A stretch of 64,000 bases of DNA from Physella acuta (Eukaryota > Mollusca > Gastropoda > Physidae): positions 1-64,000 of the forward strand of contig NW_026733898.1 in assembly GCF_028476545.1 (NCBI RefSeq), in the 5' to 3' direction. Numbering within the stretch: position 1 is the stretch's first letter; the number at the start of each line of letters is the position of its first letter. Below are positions 45,666 through 59,132 of this stretch, piece by piece. A model generated the notes under the pieces. That model saw only the letters and a list, made by a program, of their open reading frames with translations, ran no database searches and was not told where the DNA came from. The position numbers and the translations under genes were made by a program.

Positions 45666-46313
45666 ACGTAGAAACTTCCTCTTGTTAATGTCAACCTTCC
45701 AAGTATAAATGTAATATTTTTTGTAAGCTCAAGGGCGACAATGTCAACATCACACAGAAGGACATTTCAACTTAAGTTAAATTGACACAAACGATATCAT
45801 AAAACATACACAAGGGCTTTCTTTAACTTTCATGAAATACACGATGAGCATGTGTATAGTACGTCGATGTCATCTATTTCTGTAGTACACACACTTACAC
45901 ACCTCTATCTTGATTGTATTCTGTAATACACACACTTACAGACGCCTATCTTGATTGTAATCACGACACTTACCAGAAACGTGAGCAGGATAGCCCGCTG
46001 TTTATGTCTATGACGTCCCTCCTGTTTCAGCTATCTGATATCGATTGGGTTTTTTGTTTCTGCGACACTAGATGTTAAATGATGTCTTTTGTTTTCAATT
46101 TTTTATTAAAATAAAAAACACGTCATGGCTGAGTAGACTGCGTGACATTTTATCGATATTGTACTTTTTTTTTTAAAGCTGCAGATGTAATAAAATATAC
46201 TTTTTTTTTTTCAAATAATAGTAAAAAAAATTAGATAAAAAGATAAATTTAAAAAAAAAACCTAATTAATCATACCATTGTTAAAGAAAAATTATGTATA
46301 GACGGGGTTTTAG

Positions 46314-46316
<3 letters not shown>
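45666..46316. other. No gene seen
   Basis: A short duplication (ACACACACTTACA...CTATCTTGATTGTA) at 45888-45960; otherwise unassigned. Confidence 0.4.
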
Positions 46317-46400
<84 letters not shown>

Positions 46401-46694
46401 GGACATAGGAGAGCCTAACCCATTAATTAAAGGCAGTGTGTAACGTGTTTTTTTTTTGTAATATGGGTATAGGCCTACATATACAACTATATTTTTCAAC
46501 ACACCTAACACGTTAGCTTAACACAGCCCATAATGTTAAGATATATATATATATTATGGGCAGTGTTAAGCTAACGTGTTAGGTGTGTTGAAAAATATAG
46601 TTGTATATGTAGGCCTATACCCATATTACAAAAAAAAAAACACGTTACACACTGCCTTTAATTAATGGGTTAGGCTCTCCTATGTCCGTTTACA
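46317..46694. repeat. (TA)n followed by a ~141-nt-armed palindrome
   Basis: Arms 46394-46534 and 46553-46694 pair almost perfectly (I saw one mismatch and a one-base length difference in a T/A run). The 18-nt spacer is mostly TA. The outer ends read TGTAAACGGACATAGG and CCTATGTCCGTTTACA. Confidence 0.92.
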
Positions 46695-47400
46695 CTCTCC
46701 CCAGTAAATATAATGATTGAGTGAAAGCTTAAAGGACTTTTAGAAATACGCCTATTCGGCAAGTATGTCGTCACACTGAGAACTGTTTTCCAATATTTCA
46801 ATGCGGTCTTTTCAGCCCTTCTATGTTGTGTACACCGATTCATTTTTTTTTCTCGAATGACAGGGTAAAGAACTATTTATAAGCCTGTATTTGGCAAGTG
46901 TGTTTACTAAAAGAACATTTTTAAAGAACCATTAACCAATTTTCAATGAAGTTTTTTTTTCCAGCCCCTTATACTTACACTGTATTGAGTATTTTTCTCT
47001 CCGTCAGAATGTGCCATATGATAAGGTTAGGGCCTTCACTGTTTCTCTCTATCAAACGAACTTAACACCAGATGTACCAGGCTGGATGTATTAGTCATTC
47101 AGTTAACCCCCCCCCCCCCGGCTCTCTTTAATTGAGGGTTTGATTGAAGGTTGTCTTAAAAAAATTGCTTCAAGCGAAATGTACAATCATAAAGGGGGGG
47201 GGGGGGCTATTTTGGTTGGGTATTATAGGCAGTAAGATTTTCTGTTAAGATTTTTTTAATAGTGAATTTTTGACTAAGGAATTTAATTTCTAGATATTAT
47301 TATTATTTTTTTTTTGCCTCCTTTACCTAGTGAAGTGCATCTAGTCACACGATTCTGTGTTTCTAACAGACAGTCGACTGGGATTAGAAATGGTAATTGA
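46695..47400. other. No gene seen
   Basis: Unassigned, with C- and G-runs at 47107 and 47197. Confidence 0.4.
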
Positions 47401-47404
47401 AGCG

Positions 47405-47740
47405 TTTTAACCGGATGAGTGGGGTCATTGACACTTGACCGCATGACTGGCCATATCAACCTGACCGCGTGACTGGTAATTGGCGCTTTTGACCGCATGA
47501 GTGGTCATTGAAACATAACCGCTTGACTGGCCATTAAAATAAGACCGCAGGATTGGCCATTTAAACTTGACCGCGTGACTGGCCATTTAAATTTGACCGC
47601 GTGACTGGCCATTTAAACTTGACCGCAGGACTGGCCATTTAAACTTGACCGCATGACTGGCCATTTAAACTTGACCGCATGACTGGCCATTTAAACTTGA
47701 CCGCATGACTGGCCATTTAAATATGGCCGCATGACTTGAG
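47405..47740 (+). repeat. 26-bp minisatellite, ~13 units
   Basis: TTGACCGCATGACTGGCCAT plus TTAAAC. The right half is nearly uniform; the left is decayed. Confidence 0.92.
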
Positions 47741-47741
47741 A

Positions 47742-48156
47742 TCTGTAAATTGTCTTAGTTTGGTGGGCTCATGTAAATTGTCTTAGTTTGGTGGCCTCTT
47801 GTAAATTGTCTTAGTTTGGTGGCCTCTTGTAAATTGTCTTAGTTTGGTGGCCTCTTGTAAATTGTCTTAGTTTGGTGGCCTCTTGTAAATTGTCTTACTT
47901 TGGTGGCCTCTTGTAAATTGTCTTAGTTTGGTGGCCTCTTGTAAATTGTCTTACTTTGGTGGCCTCTTGTAAATTATCTTAGGTAGACTAATGTAAATTG
48001 TCTTAGTTTGGTGGCCTCATGTAAATTGTCTTACTTTGGTGGCCTCATGTAAATTGTCTTACTTTGGTAGCCTCTTATAAATTGTCTAACTTCGGTGGCC
48101 TCTTGTAAATTGGTTAACTTTGGTGGGCTCTTGTAAATTGTCTTAGTTTGGTATGT
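47742..48156 (+). repeat. 28-bp minisatellite, ~15 units
   Basis: TGTAAATTGTCTTAGTTTGG plus TGGCCTCT, with CTTACTTTGG as a second variant that alternates in places. It directly follows the 26-bp array but is unrelated in sequence. Confidence 0.92.
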
Positions 48157-48777
48157 CTATTTCCTATAATGGACCCAAACCAAAACCTCAACACAGTACC
48201 TCCATGCCTCTAATGACATACTGCACTGAAATAACTTGCATTGTTGCAGGATTTCGTTTCATTCTGTAACAGAAAACAATTTTTTTTTTACTGCTGCAAG
48301 GGATGTGGCCGCTGAGTTTGTTTGCTGTTTGTGAAAAACAAAACACCATCTTGCCTTTTATTTCTTTCAACAACCGTCCGTGCGAAAGACAAAGACCGCC
48401 TACGAAGTAAAGGGAGACAATGACGGGGGAAAAATGGCTGTAACTAGCTCACTTGTGTTGAAACAAAAGGACAAACCACAATAGGGGAAAATACAATGGA
48501 CAACAGGCTTAAAAATCTTTAGGCATCCAGCGGAACCAAACATTTGCGACGCCATGCCCGGCCTTCGTGTGTCAGACTTATCGGGGTCGACAGTGTAAAT
48601 ACTAGCCTAGGATTTTCTCCCCTTGTCGGTGTCGGTTTTTGTTTCGTTATTTTACACCAATGTTTTTCTTAAAATAAAGGTCACTATATAATGTATTATC
48701 AATTATAGAAGTTTAACGACGTAAATACATGTTGCAACATAGGCGGGCTATCATGACGTTCATGGAGGACCGAAGCT
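48157..48777. other. No gene seen
   Basis: Unassigned; mild CpG content at 48535-48600. Confidence 0.4.
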
Positions 48778-49070
48778 CTTATTCTTCTTCGTTCTTAATT
48801 GCTATGTTGGAAGTGATATCCTCCAAGACAATTAAGTAGCACGGGTCGTCTTGTTATGCGCCATATATGCCATTGACTCTGATTTCAGCCTGCTTTTTTT
48901 TTTTTTTTTGCTTCCATAGCATTTGTCCAAACAAGAACAAACTAGATATACAAGACAGAAGTTGTTTTATCTGCTAGATTTCTTGTTGTCCCTAGCTATC
49001 GAGCCTCATATGCCCGGGGGTTCGAACTCGCGACTGTTCGGTTTAGCAGTCATAATCTTTACCGACCCAA
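48778..49070 (-). repeat. tRNA-headed SINE, minus strand, near full length
   Basis: Read on plus it runs tail to head: TTCTTCTTCGTTCTTAATTG, TTGGAAGTGATATCCTCC, GATTTCAGCCTGC, GCTTCCATAGC, then CGGGGGTTCGAACTCGCGAC (B box) and GGTTTAGCAG. Confidence 0.78.
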
Positions 49071-49150
49071 TCCAAAGTCTAAGCTCTGTGGTAAAAAAAA
49101 TCTAATACAAGCGCCCTCCCCACCCCCACCCTCGTAGGTAAATTTTCATT

Positions 49151-50013
<863 letters not shown>

Positions 50014-50017
<4 letters not shown>

Positions 50018-51190
50018 GTATCTATATACCAGTATATATATAAAAATGTGTTTATTAAGGGGGAAGGCTCCGGTAAAAAAAACTTTTTTAATACTCGTTA
50101 GAAAACAGTTATTTCTTTACAGCTTTATTAAGATACATCCGCGTATGCATTTCCACTAAAAAAAAATTGAAAAAATCTTGGTAACTATGACAACGGCGGC
50201 CATCTTGAAAAATTAACCCCTTCGTAGGTTTTCCACCATTCACAAAATATTACATTTTAAGCCCAATAAAAAATCAATTCATAATCTTCTTCCATATTTT
50301 GGGGCAGTCAGCTAAAAATTTTAAGTGTATATCTTCAAACTAATTTTTTATGAATGTTCAAAATTTGTGTCCGTTTAAAACACTAGTTTTAATGCCCCAA
50401 AATTCCCCGAAGTTAAGTTTTATATATATATATATATATATATCACTTTCTTTAGTATGCCTCTATGCCATGAAATTACATTTTTAACTCTTATCCTGAT
50501 TATGCCAGTAACACATAATCTAATCTCGATCTTATTCAACACTCAGCAAATTCGCCATAGCCAGTGTTGAAATATTCTCCCAGAGGAAAAAAACATTGTC
50601 ATTATCCAAGACTTGAGAGCATGTCTGTACTGTATGCCTGTACTGGTATTGTTCTAAGAAATATCTCCATGTACAAAATACTGTTAAGTGTGAGCTGAGT
50701 CATTGTTTTCATTTTTTTAAAAACAAACACGATAGACGTGTCCTGATTAAACTGGTTAGGATGTATTGATATTTTACAGTATACACCTTTCAATCGGGTT
50801 ACCGGTTGAGGGCGGTTGCAGAAGAGAAGTGGGTGTATTTTTGTGTGTATGTGGGTGTTTCAGCTGGTAGATGGTTAATCTAGTGAATAACGCGCTTCGT
50901 GTAGCGGTACTTAAAAGGTAATCTGCTCTCAAGATCAAAGCACTGGTGGGTTAAGACGGTTGGGGGGGGGGGATGTTTTTTAAAAAAATACTTTTATATG
51001 GAGCTTCAGCTGACAGCTTATCAAGTGGATTACAACCCGTGTTGTTTAGTGAAGAAACTTTAAACTAGTTAACAATCTACGTTCAAGTTCAAAGCGCCGG
51101 TGTGTGGTGACCTTGAACTTGTTGTTCCACTTGTTGGAGACCGCGTTAAAAGAAAAAAAACCGAACCGGGAAGTGGATGATGTGGGTCGG
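50014..51190. other. No gene seen; possible repeat at 50040-50440
   Basis: GGGGGAAGGCTCCGG, CGGCGGCCATCTTG and TTCGTAGGTTTTCCACC suggest a non-random sequence, but I cannot assign it. The rest is AT-rich. Confidence 0.35.
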
Positions 51191-51194
51191 TGGG

Positions 51195-51330
51195 TTTTGT
51201 TGTGTCCCTAGTGTATGTGTTGTGGTTGTGCGTGCGTGCGTGTGTGGTTGTGCGTGCGTGTGTGGTTGTGCGTGCGTGTGTGTGGTTGTGCGTGTTTGTG
51301 CTTGGGTGTGGGTGTGTGGTTGTGGTTGTA
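51195..51330 (+). repeat. GTGTGGTTGTGCGTGCGTG minisatellite
   Basis: About six units of 18-24 bp, GT-rich; frames across it are artefacts. Confidence 0.8.
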
Positions 51331-51344
51331 GATTGGTTACCTCC

Positions 51345-51505
51345 ATATGTATGGTCTGATTATAAATGTGTATCTGAGGGTTGGGGGGAGGTGGGGGGGG
51401 GGGGGGGAGATTAGGGCTTTTGTAACACCATGGTCTTTCTGATTATAAATGTATATCTGAGGTGAGGGATAAGGGCTTTTGTAACACCCTGGTTTTTCTT
51501 ATGGT
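51345..51505 (+). repeat. ~75-bp direct duplication
   Basis: ATGGTCTGATTATAAATGTG / TCTTTCTGATTATAAATGTA, each followed by TATCTGAGG and GGGCTTTTGTAACACC. Confidence 0.7.
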
Positions 51506-52210
51506 ATAAGGAATAAGGGCCTGGGTCTGACGGTTACCCAACTGCTATCGAAACACTGCTCCCACTAATAACCATGCTGTTTGTAATAGGGGAAGGGTAG
51601 TAGTTTTTTTTTTTTAAATGCAGGTGTCGCTAATAATAACCCAGCAATATGTGCGGTCATGTAGGGACGGGGGTTATAGACGCGGTGGTCGCACATTGTT
51701 TGCCGTGGTGTTGTGTGTGGGGGTGGGGGGGGGGGGGCTGGTGAGAGAACAATAGAGGTCGTTAAAACAATGTGTGGTCTCTCACCAGTGCAATTGTGTC
51801 AGAGAGAAGTAGAGATGGGGGGGGGGGTGATACTTTGGTTAAATTTAAAAAAAAAAATAAAGCTTTGTATTTAAGACAATGGACTGCCGACGGGAGATTA
51901 AAGCATATATTAACGGCGTTTGTGTGGGGTTGAGGGTGTGTGGGATGTGAGTTGTGTGTGTAATAGAGACAATCATGTCTCTGTTGTGTCACCAACACAA
52001 TCTTATCTCTTGTCATGAAGCCCAAGAAATATGTTTTGTGCGTCTTCTTTTGTCTACCCGCCTGTCAGCTGGTCATTGTTCGTGGTCAAAGGTTGCCGTG
52101 ACCCAGGTCACTGTCTACTGACGTCATAGTTGGTCTTTATTGCATGATCTTTATCTGAATAACCATATCTACTCCCACGTCCGCTCCCAAATCCACATTC
52201 AAATTTACAT
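51506..52210. other. No gene seen
   Basis: G-runs at 51725-51737 and 51818-51827; unassigned. Confidence 0.4.
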
Positions 52211-52214
52211 CCAA

Positions 52215-52728
<514 letters not shown>

Positions 52729-53044
52729 TAGTCGATTGGGTGGGCGTCTATTGTTGTAAAATACCATAGTGTGTGTCACGGAGAGCTGTGTAAAGACAGC
52801 GTTATGTATCATACATTCAAATTTTAAGACTTTAAGACTCATCAAAGGGGCTTTTTTTTCTGATAAGTAACTTGATCCTTATAAATCTTGGATTGACAAA
52901 GGTGGTTTAAGTGAGGGGGGGGGGGGGGGGGTTAATGAGAGGACGACATTCGAGCTGGGTGGGCAATGTGTTCGTGCAAGAGATAGCATTGTTTACTTGT
53001 ATGGTACATGTCGCTATGGTGACGGTTTTTATCATGTTTGTGCT

Positions 53045-53260
53045 TGTGCATGGGAGAGGTGTTTGTAGTTTGTAGTAAGATATGCGAGAGTTATGTTATT
53101 GTTTTTATCTATATGGGGGAGGTATGTATAGTGGGATATACGAGATCTATATAATTCCCTTTTTTATGTTAATGTTTTATCCATATGGGAAGGTGTTTGT
53201 AGTGGGATTTGCGAGATCTATTTAATGTCCTTATTTATGCTGTTGTTTTACCTATATGGG
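53045..53260 (+). repeat. ~70-bp repeat, 3 units
   Basis: TATGGGGGAGG/TATGGGAAGG, then TTGTAGTGGGAT, GCGAGATCTAT, ATGTT..TGTTTTA; starts near 53051, 53114 and 53185. Confidence 0.7.
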
Positions 53261-54035
53261 GGTGGGAGGGAGAGAGAGAGAGAGAGTAACTGCCGCTGTT
53301 CTCAACAACTTCACGATTTTGGCACCCATGTGACAGCGTTAAGCTTGTGATGAATCAGTTGTGTGTTAGCCTTTCTGTCAAAAGTCTTGACAAAGACAAC
53401 AATGTGAGATTGTTTATTTAAAAAAATCTATTCAATCCGAACCTTTTTAAAAAAATCTATGACAAATCAAATTCGGAGTTCTTGGTAACTCCAGTTGTTC
53501 CAGGGTCCAGTGGTGTTAACATTTAGATTGATTACATCCAGATTCATTGCTCGGAGTACGTGCTTATAATGTCTACCTACTGATCTAACTACTCTAACCC
53601 TGCGACACCGCCGTAGGGGTTTGTTTGGTGTATGATGTGAACTCACTATGACCTCACTTATCTTCTGTGGCTAGCAAAGAGTAATTCTTATTTTAGTTGA
53701 AGGACTTATGGTATATGGATAAGTTAAACAAAGATGTACAATTTACTTCGAATAATTGACTAAGGTTGCAGTAAGTCTTACTTTAAGCTTATCACTAGGT
53801 AAACGTTTCACATTTCCGATAATTTGGCGCTGTTTCTCTTGAATTATGCATAAAATCACAATGTCTTTAAATAACGTGGCATGCACAGCGTAGCCTTATT
53901 TCCATAATTACGCAAATACAGACGGTGAAAATTTGCATTATTGTTATCGCTATTGTATAAAGAAAACCAGTTGTTTGGGAAAAAATTATCCTTAAAATAC
54001 AGTGTAACGTTATATGTGGTGTTTAGTTCAATGGT
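53261..54035. other. No gene seen
   Basis: (GA)n at 53270-53286; otherwise unassigned. Confidence 0.4.
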
Positions 54036-54425
54036 ATGTCTGGGTTTCATTGTGTTATACGTCATTATGATCCCAGTTTCACTACGTATGGAGAGACATT
54101 GTTTCTCTTGTTTGTAGCTATGGTAACGATTGGTTCAAGTACTAGTGCAATGGCAATGCTGCATTATTTAGTAATTTTCAGTATTGTTATTGGTAACCAT
54201 GGTTACAATTCCCTGATAAATACTGGTTATTTTCGATATCCGCGTCTCGCTGTATTTTTCATTGTCTACGTATATGTTGTCCTTATTGATGATTGTGTTT
54301 TGTATATAATAATCTTAATCTTTCTATCATATATTGTCTGTTTCTATTTATATTGCACGCATAAGATAATATGTTTTGTATTTTTTATATTGTGTTGTCT
54401 TTGTGTTTATTGTGTGGATCATTGA
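54036..54425 (+). CDS. Hydrophobic open frame, 129 aa, doubtful
   Basis: The frame starts at an ATG with T at -3, a weak context, and ends at TGA. The product begins MSGFHCVIRHYD and is dominated by I, V, F, Y, L and C, with three or four stretches long enough to cross a membrane (about residues 23-55, 71-85, 88-106 and 110-126). I recognise no family. In AT-rich DNA, hydrophobic frames arise easily because TTT, ATA and GTT codons are common. The frame is also surrounded by repeats with no splice or promoter signals, so it may be spurious. It is kept because it is the longest frame not explained by a repeat or the LTR element. Confidence 0.2.
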   Translation: MSGFHCVIRHYDPSFTTYGETLFLLFVAMVTIGSSTSAMAMLHYLVIFSIVIGNHGYNSLINTGYFRYPRLAVFFIVYVYVVLIDDCVLYIIILIFLSYIVCFYLYCTHKIICFVFFILCCLCVYCVDH

Positions 54426-54485
54426 TTCTTTGAAAAAATACTCAATCATATATTATGTTAATTAAAAAGTAAAGTACCCTTTTGA
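54426..54485. other. Spacer
   Basis: AT-rich. Confidence 0.4.
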
Positions 54486-54489
54486 ACTT

Positions 54490-54722
54490 GACGGTCCATG
54501 GAGAAGGTGAAGTAGAGTTTACCCGTCTCAGTGACCCCGACCTCTGATGGGATAGTGTGGTCAGCACTATGCCCGGTAGCCTTTACTTTCCTTACCGTTA
54601 CTCAGGTACCAGTCAGAGCTGAGTGGACTCAGGGACATCATACGGACTGGAGCCAGGGATCCGAACTCGAGACTTCCATGTTAGCAGTCAAACTCTCTAC
54701 CATTTGACCACGTCGTCCCATA
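54490..54722 (-). repeat. tRNA-headed SINE, minus strand, with body
   Basis: On plus: TGAAGTAGAGTTTACCCGTC, GATAGTGTGGTCAGCACTAT, GTAGCCTTTACTTTCC, GTGGACTCAGGGACATC, then GGATCCGAACTCGAGACTTC (B box) and TTTGACCACGTCGTCCCA (A box). Confidence 0.8.
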
Positions 54723-55049
54723 TCATTATGTGCATTGAGTATGTCTATTGTATGTATTTTCATATTTAAACTTCCCTATATTTCATTTAGTTTCGAGGGT
54801 GTCAACTGTGTTATTAGTGTGTTATCTGGTGTGTTATAGATCCTCCTAATGAACCCCCACCCCTGGTGCCAATAATCAGTCCCGGCCCAGTCTGTACTAA
54901 CTGAAGGTCAATAGAAGGTCAATAGTAGGTCATTAATTATAGAGTAGTCACGAGCCGTCGAATGCCGGAAGTCAATAAGGTACAACTAACCGGAAGTGGT
55001 GACACGCTAGTGAATTTATGGCACGCTAGGGTTGCTGATAAGTAGATGG
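54723..55049. other. No gene seen
   Basis: Unassigned; short direct repeat GAAGGTCAATAGAAGGTCAA near 54903. Confidence 0.4.
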
Positions 55050-55075
55050 GTTGGTGGGGGGGGGGGGGGGTTGTG

Positions 55076-55790
55076 TGTAGTGTATAACACTCCCTGTTTT
55101 TGTAGTCAACTCTAGACCAAGAAACATTGCACGCGTGGGGCCGTGTGGTCGGGTGATAGAGCGCTTGTGTGTAGTTTATAACACTTCCTGTGTTTGTAGT
55201 CGACTCTCAGACCTGGAAACGTTGCACGCGTGGGGCCGTGTGGTCGGGTGATAGAGCGCTTGTGTGTAGTTTATAACACTTCCTGTGTTTGTAGTCGACT
55301 CTCAGACCTGGAAACGTTGCACGCTTGGGGCCGTGTGGTCGGGTGATAGAGCGCTTGTGTGTAGTTTATAACACTTCCTGTGTTTGTAGTCGACTCTCAG
55401 ACCAGGAAACGTTGCACGCGTGGGGCCGTGTGGTCGGGTGATAGAGCGCTTGTGTGTAGTTTATAACACTTCCTGTGTTTGTAGTCGACTCTCAGACCAG
55501 GAAACGTTGCACGCGTGAGACGGTGTGGTCGGGTGGTAGAGCGCGTATGTGTAGTGTATAACAATTCCTGTATTTGTAGTCAACTTTAGACCAGGAAACT
55601 TTGCATTGTCCAAATCTCAACCATGTGTAACGGTGTGGCCGGGCGGTAGAGCGCTTGTGTGTAGTGTATAACACTTCCTGTATTTTAAGTCAACTCCAGA
55701 TTGTTAATTGACCTCGAAATGGTACGGCCAGAAAACATTGTATTCTCAAACCATGTGGGATGGTGTGGCCGGGTGGTAGAGCACTCTACG
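55076..55790 (+). repeat. SINE-head array, 95-bp unit, ~7 copies
   Basis: CCGTGTGGTC starts at 55141, 55236, 55331 and 55426, with related starts at 55521, 55631 and 55761. Each unit holds an A-box-like GTGGTCGGGTGATAGAGCGC plus ~70 bp of linker (TATAACACTTCCTGTGTTTG, GACTCTCAGACC, GGAAACGTTGCACGCG). The last two steps lengthen to 110 and 130 bp. Confidence 0.88.
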
Positions 55791-55880
55791 ACATCGGATC
55801 AAGGTCAGGAGTACATAACTCACGTTAGGGGAATGTAAAAGCGGCTGAGCGTATCCCTACGCACCGTCAAGTCTAAAAGG
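55791..55880 (+). repeat. SINE body fragment after the head array
   Basis: CATAACTCACGTTAGGGGAA and AAAAGCGGCTGAGCGTA match the SINE body, so the array seems to have grown from the head of this copy. Confidence 0.6.
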
Positions 55881-56732
55881 GGAACTTGACCTATTTGCGT
55901 AACCTCAACCCTAGCCTAAATTAATATTTCGTTAACGTGTTGGTTGTATTGTATGCGCCACATGACAGAACCGGATTTCACCATAACTCCAATATTTTGA
56001 GTTGGTGGTATGAGGAAATCTACATCCTGTATTGCTATGGCGTGTTAAATTTAGAACTGTCTGGCCTCACTAACTACTGTTATGTGCAACCTAGTTAAAT
56101 CTCTCTTATTCATCAGTCTGTACGTATACTGCCACCCAACCAATTACTTGTTACTACTATTCGTTCATCGTCTCTATTATGTCTGCAATTTTTGTCTTAC
56201 TCCCACTTCCCCCCCCCCCCCCCCGTCAGCAAATACACTATATAGTTCAGTCCACCGCTAGCCTTTGCCCTGTAGAAAATTTAAATAACTTTGATTGATT
56301 TCTATTTTTTTAATCACACGTGCTCTTTAATCTTTGCCTGCGTAGATAAAAAGGGAAAGAAAAAAAATTAATTAGTTTTTAAAGTAAGTCTTTAAAAAAA
56401 AAAACTGAAGCGGGGGGGGGGGGGGGTTGCCTCTAATGTCAAACCACCGCTTCAGTATACAAAGTCCTGTTGTTTTTTGTTGTTTTTTTTCTATGGTCTA
56501 AGCTTCTGCCAGCGTGTCACAAAATTCTGTGACTGTTATTTGCAGAAAAATCTGGGCATTGCCACGTTGAATTTGGGTCGTTTTAGGGTTGTCGTATTTA
56601 CTTACAAACCTACGTCACATATATATGGTTCCAAGCATTTCTTTAAAAAGAAAAAAAAGGTAATATTACATGTTTTGATTTTACTAATAGAATGGAAGAC
56701 TATATTTATACATTTATATATCATTTATCCAT

Positions 56733-56740
<8 letters not shown>
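55881..56740. other. No gene seen
   Basis: Unassigned, with C- and G-runs at 56211 and 56412. Confidence 0.4.

Positions 56741-56812
<72 letters not shown>
56741..56812. repeat. (TA)n
   Basis: Pure TA of about 72 bp. Confidence 0.97.
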
Positions 56813-56815
<3 letters not shown>

Positions 56816-58110
56816 TTATACATATATATATACCTTTATATAGGCATAAATATATAACCACTTAGTGTCTATTTTATCCTCAATATTCCATAGTAAATTA
56901 TTTAATGAGACAATAAACCGAAAAGAGTTTTGAAGTTTTTTTTTACAGTCGTAAACAACACTTTGGTCTTTAATTGCCTGCTATTCAAACGTCCTTAAAC
57001 TCAGTTCCTAACCGATCACTCGTTATTTTTGTGCCATTATCCAAGATCACAAGAACCCATTATACTGTATATCACACATACAAACAGTCAAGAGCTTAAA
57101 GCAGTCGTTAGCTAACGAAACGTTATCTCCCTTTATCTGCTCAATTTTTTTTTTTAAATAGAAGTTCCGCATTTGGCTGTTAAATAATGTAATTGTTATT
57201 ATTGCATATCCTGTTGCGCCCTTTTTTTAAAAAATTCAACTAAATAAACTGCTAGTTATAACAAGCAGTGACTGTTTTTTTTTTTAAATCCATGTCCTGG
57301 CATGCAAAACTTGTAGAACAAGTAATTAGCAGCCATTTTCAGGGACCGTTGATGTGGCTTTTTCGATATTTATGACACATTCGCCTTTAGAAAATATTTC
57401 TGGGATCCGCTGATGTTGCTGGTTTTGGTAGTATTGTAAACAAAAACAAAAAACGTTAGATAAAATTGTAGTCCTACTTTAAGAAACAAGGGCCATAAGC
57501 TAAGAGTAGGGGGACTCAAGGGCCATTAACTCAACATTTTTTGGAACCGCTGATTTTGTATTGTGTAGGCCTGACACTTGTCTAACGTAGTGTCATGTGT
57601 CAGCACACTCGTATGTCTCGATTAATAGGGGGGTTGGCACCCGACATAATTTTTTTTGTATGTTATTTATGGGAAGACTGTCTTTTTTCTCTTCAAAACC
57701 CCCTGTATTCCTACACTCGTTGACGGTTAGCTAATTGTGTGTGTACACACATACACACACAACACGCACGCACACACTCAAAAACACACACATAATCACA
57801 CACGCACACACAGAGTAACAAACAGAGAGAAAGAGACTGTGTACTTACTATGCCGTAGTCAGATAAAATATAGTTTTTATTTCTTTGTTATTTGGAAAGA
57901 AAAAAAAAACGTTGTTGGATCAGGGTGGTTATTGGCTGTATCGATCCCTTCTGAGCCTATCGATATCTAACGGGACGAGTCCCTCAAAACTCAAACTTCA
58001 CGTGGAGACGAATTAATCAGAATACACTGAAAATGTTAGTTTTAATACACATTTAGATTAACGAGAGCTTAATTATGTGGGTAAACATATAACCTGGCTG
58101 GCGCTAATGT
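56813..58110. other. No gene seen
   Basis: AT-rich; (CA)-rich 57740-57810; GGGCCATAAGCTAAG and GGGCCATTAACTCAAC near 57490-57536 are a short duplication. Confidence 0.4.
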
Positions 58111-58117
58111 TCTAATT

Positions 58118-58195
58118 CGTGTGTATGGATGTGCGTGTGTTTGTGTGTGTGGGTGTGTGTGCGCGCGCGTGTGTGAGTGAGTGAGTGCGCGCGCA
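58118..58195. repeat. GT/GC dinucleotide tract
   Basis: GTGTGTG, GCGCGCGCGTGTG and GAGTGAGTGAGTGCGCGCGC; the alternating purine-pyrimidine stretch is Z-DNA-prone. Confidence 0.85.
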
Positions 58196-59130
58196 ACAAC
58201 GTGACTGGAATAAACCACCAGAGATTACTGTCTGGTTACTGATAGTAATGTTGGCACCATTTAATTTTATTTGTGGCACCATTGGGGTAGTGTGGGGGGG
58301 GGGGGGGGTAGGGGAGAGGAATGATGACACTGAACAGGGAGATCGGGAACGTGCATGGTTGTGCCTGGGTTGGATAGAATACCAGGTGCCACTGTAGAGT
58401 GCGAGGAGAGGGGGGGGGGGTAGCGATTTTGTTGATTAATGGCAGGGTTGAATGAGTGCAGGAAAAGGCGGGGATGATATAGAAGAGTACCTGCTGATCT
58501 GTATTCAAAGTGCTGGTCTCTACCACTGCAAGGTTGTTTCCTTGATTTGAACGCTCGGTAGTTAGGTAGGGATTTTCTTGTAATACAAAACGTGTGGTGT
58601 ATGGAGTTTGGGTGAGGTACGTTTTAACACGACGTTAATCGACTTAATGAAGTCAATGAGCTAAACACGTGGAAACACCTGGGCTGGATCAGCAATCGTT
58701 CATTCCTTAAATTTCTGGCATTCAGGTATGTGTAGAAAAAAAGCGGGGGGGTAGTCGACAATGTATATTTTTAAAAATACTTCTTTCTCACGACAAATAG
58801 AGTCGAATTAAAAAATAATCGAAGCATTGCATACTCTTTAAGCGTATGCATGAAAATTTTGCATAGGCCTTTCACTTTTCGTTCACCTACATTGTAAACA
58901 GTGCAAATCAACGTCATTATAATTTACTTCAGCCCGTGTCGTATTTTTAAATTGACGCTAAATTAGAAACAGTAAATCGCGTTAGCCACGCAAACAGCTC
59001 GTTTTTTTAATTGTTTGACAGGGAATGTATGCTAGCACAGCTGTTGTTGTAGTGTATATTATATGTGCTGTGCGTCAAATCTTTCTTGTTAGTTAGGGTC
59101 TAGTGCTACATACAATATCCCACAATCTTT
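58196..59130. other. No gene seen
   Basis: Unassigned, with G-runs at 58294 and 58410. Confidence 0.4.
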
Positions 59131-59132
59131 TG

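Noticed and set aside
55141-55790. tRNA gene cluster
   Set aside because: Units carry an A-box-like head but no B box or cloverleaf; it is a SINE-head array.
58185-58526. Frames of 70-96 codons around a G-run
   Set aside because: Low-complexity proline or glycine runs from homopolymers, no family likeness, both strands open.
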